The notes beneath the pieces are model-generated. The model saw only the letters and a list, made by a program, of their open reading frames with translations, searched no databases and was not told the origin of the DNA. Shown here one piece after another: positions 1-12,603 of a stretch of DNA of 64,000 bases. The position numbers and the translations under genes are program-made. The stretch is from contig OY718803.1 in NCBI GenBank assembly GCA_963070105.1, positions 3,144,507 through 3,208,506 on the forward strand, written 5' to 3'. The stretch's first letter is position 1, and each line of letters opens with the position of its first letter. The stretch is from Litomosoides sigmodontis. Taxonomy: Eukaryota; Nematoda; Chromadorea; Rhabditida; Onchocercidae.

Positions 1-29
1 ATATACTTCGACTTTTTCAATACTTTCAG

Positions 30-2451
30 GGGAGTGAATTCATTATAACCAACGTCCAGGTTCGCGGTGGATACGTCGTGCTTGTTGGTATTGCTGAAGG
101 GGAATTTTCTGTGGGCGATAAAGTAATTCAAACAATTGATGAGGTATAAAATTAAGTCATAATTTTTTCATACGTTGTTGAAAGAAAAGATCCTAATAGG
201 AAAAGAAGAACAACTGATTTGATGTTTGTTATTCTTTAATATTGCTCTGTCTGTGAGAATAATAAACCGAAGTTTCAAATTAACGGGCATTAAGAAGTGA
301 GACAAAGGAAAGAGGGAATGACAGAGAGAGGCGAAAATTAAAAACTGGTAACACCTCATGTATTTGTGTTAAATCTTCTAGTTTCGAAAATTTTTGCTTA
401 TAGGAACGTCGTAATCTAATAATGAAGAATCATACCGGAACTCATGTTCTTAATTTTGCCTTGAGGAAAGTCATTGGTGAAGTTGAACAAAAGGGTTCAC
501 TGGTTGCTCCGGACAGGCTTCGATTCGATTTAACTACCAAACAACCTCTAACCTACGAACAGGTTGCTTTTATACTCGAAGCAATGCGAATTTCTAATAT
601 ATGGGGGAAATCTTAAGCAAATTTTATAAAACAGTCTCAAAGTTAAGTTATCTCAAGATAAAACTGGTGGAGGAAGAATCGCAAATGTTAATTGATACGA
701 AAGCTGCAGTATTTGTTGGAAATGCCCCGCTAGCGGAAGCTCGACGAATTAATGGATTGCGAGCAGTTTTCGAAGAAGTAAAGAAGTTTAATTATTTACT
801 GTCAAGTTCTAAATATGATCTAGGTCAAATCTTTTTTTAGTTTGAATAAGTGCTTTGAGTGGTATTTTCTCCATGTATTTTGGCAGGTGTTTGATTTATT
901 GTCTTATTCAAGGTTAAAAGTTGATGTGAAAAAGCGCGACTTATGTATTCTTATCACGAGCATTTGCCCATAATTTTAGGCTTATCCAGACCCAGTGAGG
1001 ATAGTGAGCGTTGGAATACCTATCGAAGAACTTTTAAAAAATAAGGGTAGCAATTTGGCTACCAACACTTCTGTTGAATTCTGCGGTGGCACGTACGTCT
1101 TCATATTGTGGTTGTAAAGTTCTACTGAGCGAGATTTAGTGACTTATTTGTTGCGGATTTGTCGAAGACTTTACTTCATTTTTTTGTAGAAAGAATTTAT
1201 GTTAGTCTTTGAGGACGTTCGGTAAATTCTTTAGAAGCAGGAAAATCTGAATTACCCATTGTGATCGCAAAATTTTTATTCAGGCATTTACATAATGTTG
1301 GTGACATTGGAAAACTAGTAATTACTGCGGAAGAGGCCATTGCCAAAGGCATTCGACGAATTACTGCACTTACGGGACCGGAGGCTTATCAAGCGATACG
1401 CCGCGCTGATAAACTGGATCAACGAGTGGTAGAGGCACATAATGAAATAGCGGCTGACCACATTGTCGCTTCCGATAGAGCACAATTTAAAGCTGCAACC
1501 AAAAAAGTCCTTGAGTTAATTGAGGTTTTGCTTTTTATCCTTTGCTTTCATGTCATTTAAAAATGTTGCTTAAAGGGCTTGTGGGATTAAATAAATTTAA
1601 TAATTTCAGGAAATTAACCAGTCACAGTTACCTTACACTCATAAAGAGGACATCCGAAAGAAAGCGAAAGCGCTGCAGAAATTATTGGATGTGCGTGATC
1701 GTGAAGCGAAATCAGTACTCGCTGACAAGGTTTGGAAAACGCCATTTTTAAAGTACCGCATTCGGTAGAGTTCTTAAAAATTAAAATGACAACCGTATTT
1801 ATGTGGCTTATGACTCTTTTTCAGAAATTAAATATTTCATAAAAATCAGTTTCAGCTGCAACGTGAGGCTAGTGAATTGGATGCTTCATTAAACGATGAT
1901 ACTCTATTCACTGTTCATATTTTCGGTAAAGGTGCGAATGGGAAGGTACGTTCTGCTTTTACTCACTTTTTTCTGAAAATTGGAAATGTATTCTGTCTCC
2001 GTAACTGACATGGTCTTTTATGTCATTCTATCCTTACAAATTAGTTTAAGGTTTTTCAATTGCTGAAAATGTTTAGATATTGGATGGTGTTCTAAAATCA
2101 GTGAAGAAATCGCAAGCTGTTATGGGATTTTCAGTGAACGATGATGTTGGCAAAGTAGTTGTAGTAGCACGTGTTTCCAAGGTTAGTGTCATTATAAAAA
2201 ATTTTTTACCAATTTCTATTTATTTTATAATCATGTTTTTGTAATTTTATTTTACAGAATATGCAAAATTTTTGTAGGATGTTGCAATCAAAGGATTACA
2301 AGCTTCGAAATGGATTTCAAAAGTATGCGAGGTCCTTGGTGGTAGAGGAGGGGGCACAGTGACGCAGGCGCAAGCTACAGGAAACAATATTGAATCGGTA
2401 GAAGAAGCTGCTGAAATTGCTTTGGATTATGCAAAACTTACGCTTTCCTGA
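30..2451 (+). CDS. aars-2: Alanyl-tRNA synthetase, cytosolic, C-terminal part (9 exons, 5' end outside window)
   Basis: Exons read as 30-143, 404-562, 658-777, 980-1092, 1284-1524, 1610-1729, 1856-1945, 2077-2181 and 2278-2451 (stop TGA). They give about 411 in-frame residues, the C-terminal part of a protein of roughly 960 in the family. The enzyme charges tRNA-Ala and hydrolyses mischarged Ser or Gly. The editing domain is clear: [15 protein letters not shown] supplies the HxxxH metal-binding pair, and [15 protein letters not shown] supplies the second Cys/His pair. [11 protein letters not shown] follows, then a helical linker, then the C-Ala (DHHA1) domain with the glycine-rich [15 protein letters not shown] near the end. 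The catalytic domain lies upstream of base 1. Similarity is to the cytosolic rather than the mitochondrial enzyme. The symbol follows C. elegans naming and is inferred. It converges on the tlf gene with a gap of about 1.1 kb. Confidence 0.95.
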
Positions 2452-3532
2452 CGTCTTATTTTAATTAAGATGGATCCCTTGTGTTTTCCAATGGTCCTAA
2501 GAATTCTGTCATCTGATAGAATTTTCATAAATTCCATGTATCTCGCTCCATTCAAATCAAATTATTGCATCACTAACCTTGAGTTCATAAGTCACCATTT
2601 TCTTTCCTTGTGTGTGAAAACACTATAGATGCTTATGCGTTCCAGGATTTTTCACTGTGATGAAATGTTATCAAAACTAAATTCTCACTTCGTGTTCTCT
2701 TGAAATATGCAATGAACGCTCGTTTACATTTTATAGCGAATTTAGTGTTGTAAAACGCACTTGGAATGTCGACTGAAGGCAAGACCTGAAAGTTCCGAGT
2801 TGTATAGCCTCTTTGCTTATTTCCTTTTGTAACATCTTAGACCTCGAAAAAATGTCAAGGGCGCTCGCGCCTCAAAGGAATTCAGGACATCGCCCATTCG
2901 GTTCCCTTACTGCGAGTATTTTGTCTGCTCTTTCTGTACTTTAGTTACTACGCACAACTTCTACCGCACCTTGATAATATACGATCACATATGCCAAACT
3001 GTTTATTCAAAAAAAGAAATAACCGTTGATACAAGAAAAGCCGTAGAAAGAAATCGTATTAATCCTCGTGCTTTTTTTTGAAAACATTTAACAACAGAAA
3101 CGAGGAAATTTGGTTGCTCCATGGATGTTGGTATTCATAAAAAGCAAAAAACGAGATATATGGTACACAACAACATTAACATATCAAATAAATGAAAGCT
3201 GTGGGGTTGAGATATTTCAGTATGGCGGCTATTGAGAAGCAGGGACACCCATTTGATTCCTATTTGGAAAATTTAAAATTTTCGGAGCTCACTGTAACCC
3301 TTACAGACGATATCGGCAAGATAACCGAACGAAATAAATGCGGAACACTAATAAGCTCGGTGCACGAGTAAATATAATAGTAAGTAGGTGAGTTAATATA
3401 GAGCGACAGTTAAGTCAACTTTGAATTAAGTTCGTCTTATAAAAAATGAGAAAAAGCGAATTAAATATAAACCAGACAATAGTGATCTAGTTATTGCACA
3501 GAAACAACAATACTGAAAGCAAAAAATGGTCA
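2452..3532. other. Convergent intergenic spacer
   Basis: About 1.1 kb between the stop codons of the alanyl-tRNA synthetase and TLF genes, so it should hold both 3' UTRs. It is AT-rich. I see no coding exon, RNA gene or tandem repeat in it. Confidence 0.7.
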
Positions 3533-5845
3533 TTAGATGACATCTTCGAACTCATCCTCTTCTTCACCATCTTCATCACTAAAGTAAACTCGGTTCCCAA
3601 AAACTCCAGAAGAGGTCGGAAACCGTTGCAATCCATACAAACTATGCTGAAATTTTTATCAATATTAACATAAATTGATAGATGGTCATAGATGTAGTTC
3701 AAGTAGTGAGCATCTCACTTCCAAATTAGCTTTGTAATTATCAAGAGGTCAAGTGTTACAGCAGAGCAATGCGAAACATAGAAGTGGAATCATATGACCT
3801 TATTAGATCCACCTAATCTGTTTAATTTTTTTTTCTTCCAGAATCGTTTAAATTTGTTTTTTTTTCAAAATTTCCCAATTATATATAAACAATAACCTGC
3901 ATAGCACAAGTTCTTTTGTTGGTATTATTGGACATCCCATGTTTTCTCTTACGAGATAGCTTCGAGATTGCTGGATTACGCAAGCGTAAAGCACACCGAA
4001 ATTCTTTGACAATTGGATAAATCACTTCAACTGCTTTCATTACATCGTTTTCAGATGCAGCTGTAAGCAAAAAAAAAGTTTGATAATTTAAAATCCCATT
4101 CTCTAGTTACATTCCACAACCTCTATCAAATCCAACGTTTTAAAACTTGCCACCAGTAACTGTAATGCTGCCTGTCGTATGAATTCGAAGGGTAGCTCGA
4201 GGACTTGTAGAACGCCATATAAGTCCAACTGATAATTCTGGTTCATACTGAGAATGGTCCGGGTATTTTTGCGCTAACTAAAAACAAAATTCCTTATAAT
4301 AGATTTTCATGCATAATTTTGTCAGTGAACTAAAAATGCAAGTTACTTCTTCAATTTTCACACCAAAAGGCATTTTACAAGTTGCAAGCACGTTGCACAC
4401 GCGATAATTCCGAATTCGAACAACGTCCATCACTTTACCCATACTTTTTTGGACCATGCGTGCAACACCTCTAGCAGCACGCTTGCATTCGCTTTCACTA
4501 AAACATTTAAGAAGTTTAGAAACGCCAATGAAACTTCATTTCATTTGACGAAAATGGTTTCAAAACGTTAGAAATTAAAAATACCTGCGACATCCAACAA
4601 TATAAATTTTTCCGGAGCTGTATATTTTAACATAACATGAAGGGTTTCTTTTTTGCTTTAACAAGACCTGAAGTTAAGTAATTGTAAAGCTAAATACAAG
4701 AACTGCTGAAAAATCTAAATATCTGCAACACGAGTTCGGTTTCTCACATAAAATTCATACAATAGTGTTTACTCAAGAACGAAACATTTCTTGTGATATG
4801 GTTAAATGTTAAATGCGATCAATTAAGGGTGACATTGTGACAAGTGGAAGTCAAATATAAAGTCAAGCAGAGTGATACAAATTATACGCAAGTGCAAGAT
4901 TTTTACATCGTGGCTTCACTGACATTCGACGATTGTAAATAAACCGTATTACAATAGACACTTACTCCTCGACCTCGATCAAACGCCACATTGCCCGAAC
5001 TTAAAGCTACGCGATGCAAATCAATATGCAGTGGAAGTGTATAATTACAAACAACGTTCCGGATCTAAAATAACTCAAGTAAGGCACTACTTAAACGAAA
5101 TAGGATAACCCGTGATTACCAGCCCTATTCTTTTCATACGACATAAAAAAGTTACCTGAATATCGATCTCTCCGCCTTCATCTGAATCATCTCGGTCAGC
5201 AATCTCCGAGCTCGTTGAAGGTGGAGGAGCTTCCTCCGCCTGCTCCTCATACCCCATCTTTCCACCGGTCTGCAACGCATCTAAGCATGCAAAAATTTGA
5301 CATGTACTATACATAAGGGCACGAAACATGAATACTTCCATCTGCAAAACTAAAAAAGGAAATATTTACAGCATTCGTAATCGACTCAGAGTGCTCATCA
5401 TCTTCATGTACAGGGACATCGAGATGAAACGAATCAGTCTGAGACTGAGAAAACTCCGATACGGTTGAATGCTGCAAACCAGAAGTTTCCAAAAGACTAT
5501 TTCTAGTCGAAATTGAATGTTGTGAACTAAATCCTTCCAAAAAATTGCTTGTCGTATTGGAATGCCATATTGTACCCTAAATTGTATGCATGTTATATCC
5601 ACAATTATGTTAGTTCTTTACAGTTACTGAACCAGCAACAGAATTCATTTTTCACTTCATTACAGAGCGATTACTTCAATGAATTCCTCATCCAATTCTG
5701 AATCTAAGAGCGTTGACATTTTTGGTTGAGAATTGGTCAGAATGTGGCAAATTTGAGCAGTAACCTTGGAAGCTGCATTCGTGGTCATGGAAGTGCCATT
5801 AAGAGTATAACTCCCATGATCATTCTGACATGCAGATATGCTCAT
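3533..5845 (-). CDS. tlf-1: TBP-like factor (TLF/TRF2/TBPL1), 9 exons
   Basis: Minus-strand exons: 5675-5845, 5370-5576, 5156-5341, 4966-5064, 4585-4667, 4347-4497, 4154-4277, 3897-4060 and 3533-3646, giving 432 residues. The first ~188 are a low-complexity Ser/Thr/acidic extension. From about residue 189 comes the TBP fold with its two repeats. Repeat one has IRNVVCNYTLPLHIDLHRVA and KIYSSGKIYIVGCRSESECK; repeat two has VRIRNYRVCNVLATCKMPF, YEPELSVGLIWR and KAVEVIYPIVKEFRCALR. The wording matches metazoan TBP-like factor better than TBP. TLF works with TFIIA at TATA-less promoters and is needed in animal embryos. The C-terminus is basic, then acidic (FSDEDGEEEDEFEDVI). The start is the ATG at 5845; an in-frame ATG at 5920 or an upstream exon is possible. 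Confidence 0.9.
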
Positions 5846-7767
5846 TTTTTCTTCACGACGATCATTAAAATCGCATTCGTTGAATTGCAAACAAATAAGC
5901 AGTGAATAACCAGTGACCAAAATTCATTACCACCTCAAACTAATTTATGAGAACGAAGTAAATAAGCAGAGCAAGGACGCTGGACACTTCCCGGAATTGA
6001 AATCGAAAAGTCGACAGGTGGCTACTGCGTTACATTAATCGAAATGATGTAAGGAGGAAAAAAACCAAAAGTCACAATACACACTGTCACAATATACACA
6101 GTCGTAATTAACAGAAGCTGTCTAACTAATTCAATTCTCCAAATAGCTGTTCGCCAACTTTTCCACTTCATTTTTCCCACAGTCCATCTTCCTCCATGAG
6201 CACAACTTCAAGTTAGCTCGAACCAACCTATCTCCTATGTTGATGAACGCAATCTTCCGTGGGCAAACATTCAAATGTCACCATATCAATCCATTTATAA
6301 GTGGACGGCTTTCCTTTCTACCTGAAAGTGCTTGTCTTTTTCACCGGTAATTGGCCTTTTGTAAACACCGAAATGACCATCATTGGTTATGCTCCAACTA
6401 CGGACCCTCCTCCGTGCAACTCCCACGTCATTTCGCACGCGCCAAGGACACAGACACCAACCACTACAACATCCTCTATCGACAAACGTCGCCCGTCGCT
6501 CCCCCTCCCCCAGACACGCCCACTCGCCAAACCTGAAGCTGTCACTTCCCATTCACATCACCCCCCCCATATATATCCTCACGGTACAGTAACCCTGGAG
6601 TGGATTGCAAGTCTTCTTTTCGAGACTACGGTTTCATCACTATTCGAATTAAGCAGTAAGAAATTAAAGAATGATTCATTTGCGTTGAAACATGTTGAAA
6701 CGGTGAAAAAGGTTGTCATCTGCTTCAGCCTGTCCTATCATATCAATATTAATAATTATAGCAATCTTTGGGTGTATGGTATCAAAATATCACAGAACTC
6801 GCAACAATTCTTACATGCTTTAATACCCCTAGTCTACTTTCGTCAATCGCGTTGTCTCTTTCTCTTACATCCATCACTTCTAACATCTGCCTATTCAAAT
6901 TTGAAACCAATCGAGATAATAACTACTATGACACCATTTACGTTGCTGTGATTAATCGATAAGAGAAGAATAAAGCTAAAGGCTTCAAACGTGCAATCAA
7001 GTAATTCCATACACTATGTGTTTAGAATAAGTGGGGTAAACTTGGACCGCAAGGAATCACTTACTGCACCTCTCGACCATTCATTAAGCGGCCAAGAATT
7101 AAAAAGCAAAGAAACCGCACAGAAACTACCGTACACAAAAAATAAAACGAACTCACGGTAAGACCAGGATTTTCATTGCGGTCAATCAAGGTAGCAAAGA
7201 AAACTTGGATAAAATGTGGCTGGCACAAAATACCATGAAAATAATGAGTCTTTCACGTTGCGGACTTATGTTCACACTGTCTTCGACAGATTTCCGACGG
7301 AGTGTGGTAGAATTGTGGAAGGAGTTGATAGGAAATAAGTTTTCCACTTCACCTGAAATATGCTCTATGTTCTCGTTTTGCTCCTTTCCTGAAGCCTTCC
7401 TCAACAGATTGGATCACTTTCAAAATTTTGTTGAACTTTTAGTTCCCTCTAATTTATTATTTTAAATTTCTCCTAAGGTATATTCCGTCATGACTTTACA
7501 CAAATATAACATTGCTGAGTTGCCTGCTCTTGTTCCTAATAACTTTACACAAACAGTTTCTTTTCATTGTTATTTATTGTACACAGTAACAATCGCCCTC
7601 AAAAAATGTTTTTGCAAATCTCTTTTGTTATCTGTATCATATCGTTGAACTTTTGTTAATTTTGCAAAAACAATAAAAAACAAAAAAGCATGCATTACTG
7701 ATGCGTACTAAAAATTGACTTTTAGAGGACAAACAGATATAGAGTTTTTTGAAATCCAGGTTCAGAA
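5846..7767. other. Divergent spacer between tlf-1 and CRIPT
   Basis: About 1.9 kb between two divergent starts, so it probably carries both promoters. Bases 6380-6590 are unusually C-rich on the plus strand (for example a CCCCCCC run near 6560), unlike the AT-rich surroundings. The long plus-strand frame across 6301-6951 matches nothing I know and changes composition abruptly after 6600; I do not call it a gene. Confidence 0.5.
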
Positions 7768-8449
7768 ATGGTGTGCGATTCATGTAAGTTCGTTTTTAAT
7801 TAAGGAAAGATTTGTTTTTAATTTAGGAAAGATTTTAATTTTTAAATCGTTTTTTTGAAGTTGACATTTAGTCTTCAAATTTGTTTTTTTCTCAGTCAGT
7901 TCTTTAAACAGGTTTTACTCCCTTTTTTTTCTTACCATAGACAGTTTTCTCCTACTCGCAAGTGTTTAGTCTGTTTTCCAGTTTTACCTTACTCTTTTTT
8001 GGGTGTAAAAAAACTTGGCAAGATAGCTACTATTGATCCGTATCGAACGAAACCACGCAATGAAAGTGCCGGGCCAATAAAAAAAGGCGGTGATGCAAAT
8101 ATGCTCCTTTCAACTAGGAAGGACAGGTATTATTTGTGTTGATTTCTTGAGGTCATTTGATTATTTGGTATATGTTAACCGTGCATAAAAACGCTTTTTT
8201 TATTTAAAGCGGTTACAAGTATGTAATTTTAGCATTCAGTAAATAAAAGTGAAAATTAAAGTTTTTCTCCACGTGAATTACAGGTTCCAGCCATACAATC
8301 AGGAATTCAGGAAGTGTCGAATTTGCAAGACTGTTGTTCATCAAGTTGGTTCACACTACTGCCAGCAATGCGCATATCAAAAGGCCATTTGTTCAATGTG
8401 TGGTAAAAAGATGGCCGACACCAAGAAACTGAAAATGTCTTCTGTGTAA
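7768..8449 (+). CDS. CRIPT-like zinc-binding protein (3 exons, odd intron 1 acceptor)
   Basis: Orthologue of CRIPT, a small Cys-rich protein first described as a PDZ3 partner of PSD-95 and also reported in minor-spliceosome complexes. Exons: 7768-7783 (MVCDS plus one base), about 8003-8126, and 8284-8449. The last exon carries three CxxC motifs: CRICKTVVHQVGSHYCQQC and the following CSMCGKK. The family begins MVCxxC. That cysteine is kept only if exon 2 starts at 8003, where the intron would end TTTTTTGG instead of AG. This model gives 101 residues, the length of human CRIPT. The canonical alternative, AG ending at 7981, gives 108 residues with a Phe-Leu-rich insertion and no second Cys. Identity is secure; the intron 1 acceptor is not. 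Confidence 0.9.
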
Positions 8450-9889
8450 ATATTACTTTAGCTTTGTACTGATTGAGCAAGTTCGTGAAAATTGTTATTT
8501 GTAAAATTTTGTACTGAATATTGATTGTCCTGAAGAGTTCGTGGCTGGTCGAAGCTGCTTGATCGACTTTTTTGGGTCTTAATTAAAACAAGAAGTACCA
8601 AGTTTATGTTCGGTACAAACAGGAAATGTAGTTATATGCTGGTTTTCAAATCATTTCCAATGTCCCTATTTGCTAATGATAAACTTACAAAGCCTAAAGT
8701 TTGCTCTAGGATTTTAAAAAATCAATCTTAATTTTGTTTTTTTTTTATAGCGCTCTTTGTTTCGCTGGGAAAGAGAAAAATGTAGGAGACTAAGAACATG
8801 AAAGTCGCTATTTCCTTTACTAGGACACTTCGCACATTTGCAAAATTCACACTAAGTACAATGAATGATTGATTTTTACATAAGTGTCACACATTTTTGC
8901 AGTTTGAAAGCCCCTGAGAAAACCTGCTTTGTGGTTTTCTTGAATTTTCTGCATTTCTTACCCACTGGCCATGTTTTTGCTTTTCATTTATTTTTGGGAT
9001 TGATTTATTTTTCTACATGTACAGGTAATCAATTGCTTCTGTGTTACACATAATTATTCCTTCTAAAAAATGTGCAGGTTAGTGCATTTTTTACTCGACA
9101 CACGAAATACTTGTTACAGTGCAACATATATTTCCTTCGAGGTGTTTATGGAAGATAGTAGCACATGTTTTAAGTTGTAAATACATAGATATTAAATTTT
9201 TAAACCAAAATAAGACAACAACGAAAAAATTGTTAGTTTATGCAGGATGTGTAGGTATTTGATCTTATGTTGGGTATGGAAGCAGGTTTCTTCCGTCATT
9301 CAAAAATTTCGCTAAGTATTAACTGTTGTTAATCGTATTTAATGAAAGAGTATCAACTGTTGCATATAGTTGAATAGTTGTACTGTGTTGTTGGCGGAAT
9401 ATTGTAATGTTAAAAGAATGGATTTAACGCCAGTTTTCTCGTACTGTAATTTTTTAAAATAGGCGGTATGTCTTGTTCGATTTTATCTTTAATTCGTAAT
9501 ATGCTGTGACTGCAATTTCACTTTTAGTGAATGGATGGATATGTACATATAAATAACGGAATCACAATACGTCTGGATAAAGAGATTTATGATGATAATA
9601 ATAGGTTTGACGATGGTTGAAAGAATGTTTATGAGGATGGAAGTGATTGTTAAAATGAACTGGAAGATTTGCATAAGTGTACCACTGTTGTAAGTGCAGA
9701 ATATGAGGAGGGATGATTTGTCCAGGATTGTTCAAATTTCCTGCATTTACTGAACTTTATGTTGAAGTTGGAATTGAAGCAACCCGATTGAATTCGGCGA
9801 TAGAGCGAAGTATTGCAACTTTACATAATCGGGAAATCGTGCCATTCTGGTGGATCCAATTGTAGAGGTTTTCAAAACGGGTCATTGAA

Positions 9890-10660
9890 TTCTCTCTCTC
9901 TCTCTCTCAAATTTACCGTCCTATTTCAACAATGATTTTCTTCCGCTCTCATCCAATATTTCACCTTTTTGACGTTTTTTTTTTCATTCACAAATGTATT
10001 AAGTAAAGAGCCAGAGGTTTCGGGTGATGTTTTTCTTTTGTTTCTTGTATCATATTTTCAGGTATTTTCTTCAGATATATTTTATCAAAAATTTTAATTG
10101 TGGAGCTCTCTCTCTCTCTCTCTCGATACTGCTCATCAGCTGAGATGGGTGAAAAGATATGTATTATTGTCATTAAGATGTCTTATTGTCACCCACAAAC
10201 TATTTCAAAAATTTTTATTGAAAAAAAAGTTGGCAGAATATTTTATTGATTGTTAAAATTAGATGTGTGTGTGTGTGTGTTTTGCTGTTATTTTTTGGAA
10301 GGGTTTTTTCATGTGATTGTTTTCATTTTACCTTCTTTGACTGTTAAATGACAATGACACTAATGAAGAAATGCCGTGTTGATAGCTTCCTTATTTTTCC
10401 TCTCTTTCTTTCTTTCTTTCTCTCGCTCTCTCTCTCCCTCTGTGTCATTCACTATCATTTCCTCTCCCTTACTTTCAACCAGTAAGTTCTTTTCGAGCAG
10501 TAATTTTCATATTCTCATAACTTGACAACAAAGTTGCAGAAAGCGCTTTATTTATTAGATACACGAAACTATTATGGGATTAATTATTGGTTTTCAGTTA
10601 AATTGTACATTAGATAATGATATTCCATAGAGGGGGAGGGAGAGAGAGAGAGAGTGGGAG
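9890..10660. repeat. Cluster of CT/GA and GT microsatellites
   Basis: Short pure tracts lie close together: (CT)n at about 9890-9908 and 10105-10124, (GT)n at 10264-10281, mixed CTTT/CT at 10398-10440, and (GA)n at 10630-10660. Simple-sequence repeats in noncoding DNA. Confidence 0.85.
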
Positions 10661-12594
10661 AGAAAAGTTATTATCATCATTTCTGAGTTCTTTGCATCAA
10701 AATATTTACCAATTCAAAAAGATTGAAGTGAGGCTGTTTCAAAATTATATCAGTAATTTTTTTTTCTCTTTTTTCCATTATAATTTTTAGTTAAAAACTG
10801 CTTACTTATTGTTTTAAAGTAAAATTATGAATAGTTTGTTTTTTTTCCTATTAATATTAGCAAAGAAATTGTATAGGTTCTCTGATTTTGAAATTTCGAT
10901 TGGAAACTAATCCTCCTACAACTAATCCTCCTACATAATCCAATGTCTTGTGCATTATGCAAAAATTTCTTTTTCATCCGGAAATTTCATTTTATTTTAT
11001 TCGTCAACATTTTTTTCTGCTTCATTAACTAATTTTTATTTCATTCCTGAAAATTTTTGAAATTTATTACAGTAATCGATTGCATAAGTTAATGGGAATG
11101 GTTACTTTCTTTCCTTGTGCTAGGAATTCAAGTGCTATAAAATTAATTTTCCGTTAACAAAAATCATTGATTTCAAATTTCGATTCACTTCCTTATGCAA
11201 AGCAACGCCTAGCAAAAGTCCATTTCATTAACTGTGATGCAGCAGATCACTGTAATTGCCATTTATAGAATGCTCAATTTATCTCGATTTAAAATTACCT
11301 GCCTATTAATATAGGTCGTTGTTTTTCAGAATTAATTTACTGCCTTAGTCAAAACAAATTTTCAGATAAGCATCCATAGAAAAGAAAGTTCCCTTCAGAT
11401 TTTTTTTCCCTAATCTATTATCGTGAAATAAATTCGACTAAACAAGATGTGAAATAAATAATTCGTGTTTTTTTGCTCATTTTTAATTATCACTAATACA
11501 TTGTGCTATAAAATGAAATCTTTTCTTGCCCATTAAAATTATTGCTAAATTCATTCCCATATATTTTATTGTTCATTTCAAGCATTTTCAAATTTTGCGA
11601 TGTTGCAGTAGTGATGTAATGTGAGGGATGTTGGAGGTCGATGAATGAGTGCTTCGGTAGGTAAGTAATGCTAGGTGTTGAATATTTTCAACTGCTTCCT
11701 CAAATTACACCATTCTTTCACTTACTCACTCACAATGACATCACTAAACTTTTCACGCCAGATGTTTCAGTCGCTTAGGCGGCTTTGATAGATTCTATAT
11801 CAATTCATTAAAATTTCATCAATTAAGCCTTGAATTAATATGCTGGCCTACACTAATGAGATTTCTTTTTCTTTTTTCTTTTTTGTCTCTTCGAATTTCT
11901 AATTTTATAAGAGAGTGTCAGGCGGTACACACTTTCTTCTTCGCTTTTGTTCGTCTACTTTCACTTATTATGAGTAACCGTAACCGTATATCATGAAACG
12001 TAGACATTTCATTTCACGCATTCTACGCATGCAAAAAATGCAATCACTGAGGTGCCACTTTATTTTAACCTTATAATTTTTGATGTATACGTTATTTTCA
12101 CGTTATAATTTTTAATCTATACGTTATTGTGAATTTTCTGTCATATTCTATCAATTGATGTGTTATTTTAACATGAAATGATCCAATAGCTGCAGTCATT
12201 CTGTGCTGAAGTAATTTAAGAGAAATGCATATGGCTTTTTTTTCCCTGATGATATCATTTTTAATATTATTTGAACTGTTCGTAATGTTCCATGAATTTG
12301 GTACTATTTTGATTGCATAAGATAGATGTATCGTTGTTGTTGTTGTTTGAGACTTTAAATTATAGCAATGATGAAAATGTAAACTTCATGCTATGTGACT
12401 TAATAAAAATTTCTCATTTTTTTTGCTACACAAGATATTTTGTTTTGAAAATTTTAGCTAACGAGAGTGGGATATCTTACTTTTTTTTTCCCTAACCGAT
12501 CCATTCCTTCTCTTTTCTCTCACTCTGTTTATGATGAATGTGCTGGATAACTTCAATCACTAAAGTCTTCGAATTTCTCATTTCTCATTTAGCC

Positions 12595-12603
12595 TTATTT
12601 CAG
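12595..12603 (+). promoter_or_regulatory. Splice acceptor directly before the PAM start codon
   Basis: The sequence TTATTTCAG stands immediately before the ATG at 12604. It is a good nematode 3' splice site. With no obvious coding exon upstream, it may accept a trans-spliced leader (SL1 type) or an untranslated first exon. Which of these is true cannot be told from the sequence. Confidence 0.5.

Larger units (their letters stand above)
8450..12603. other. AT-rich spacer of about 4.2 kb upstream of the PAM gene
   Basis: No supported exon on either strand. It holds the CRIPT 3' UTR, several CT/GA and GT microsatellites (around 9890-9908, 10105-10124, 10264-10281, 10398-10440, 10630-10660), a 14-bp tandem duplication (CTAATCCTCCTACA, 10906-10935) and two similar ~35-bp units near 12065-12130. 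It presumably contains the PAM promoter. Confidence 0.55.

Noticed and set aside
6301..6951. 216-codon plus-strand open frame
   Set aside because: Composition changes midway, there is no recognisable domain, several overlapping frames are equally open, and it lies in a C-rich block between divergent genes.
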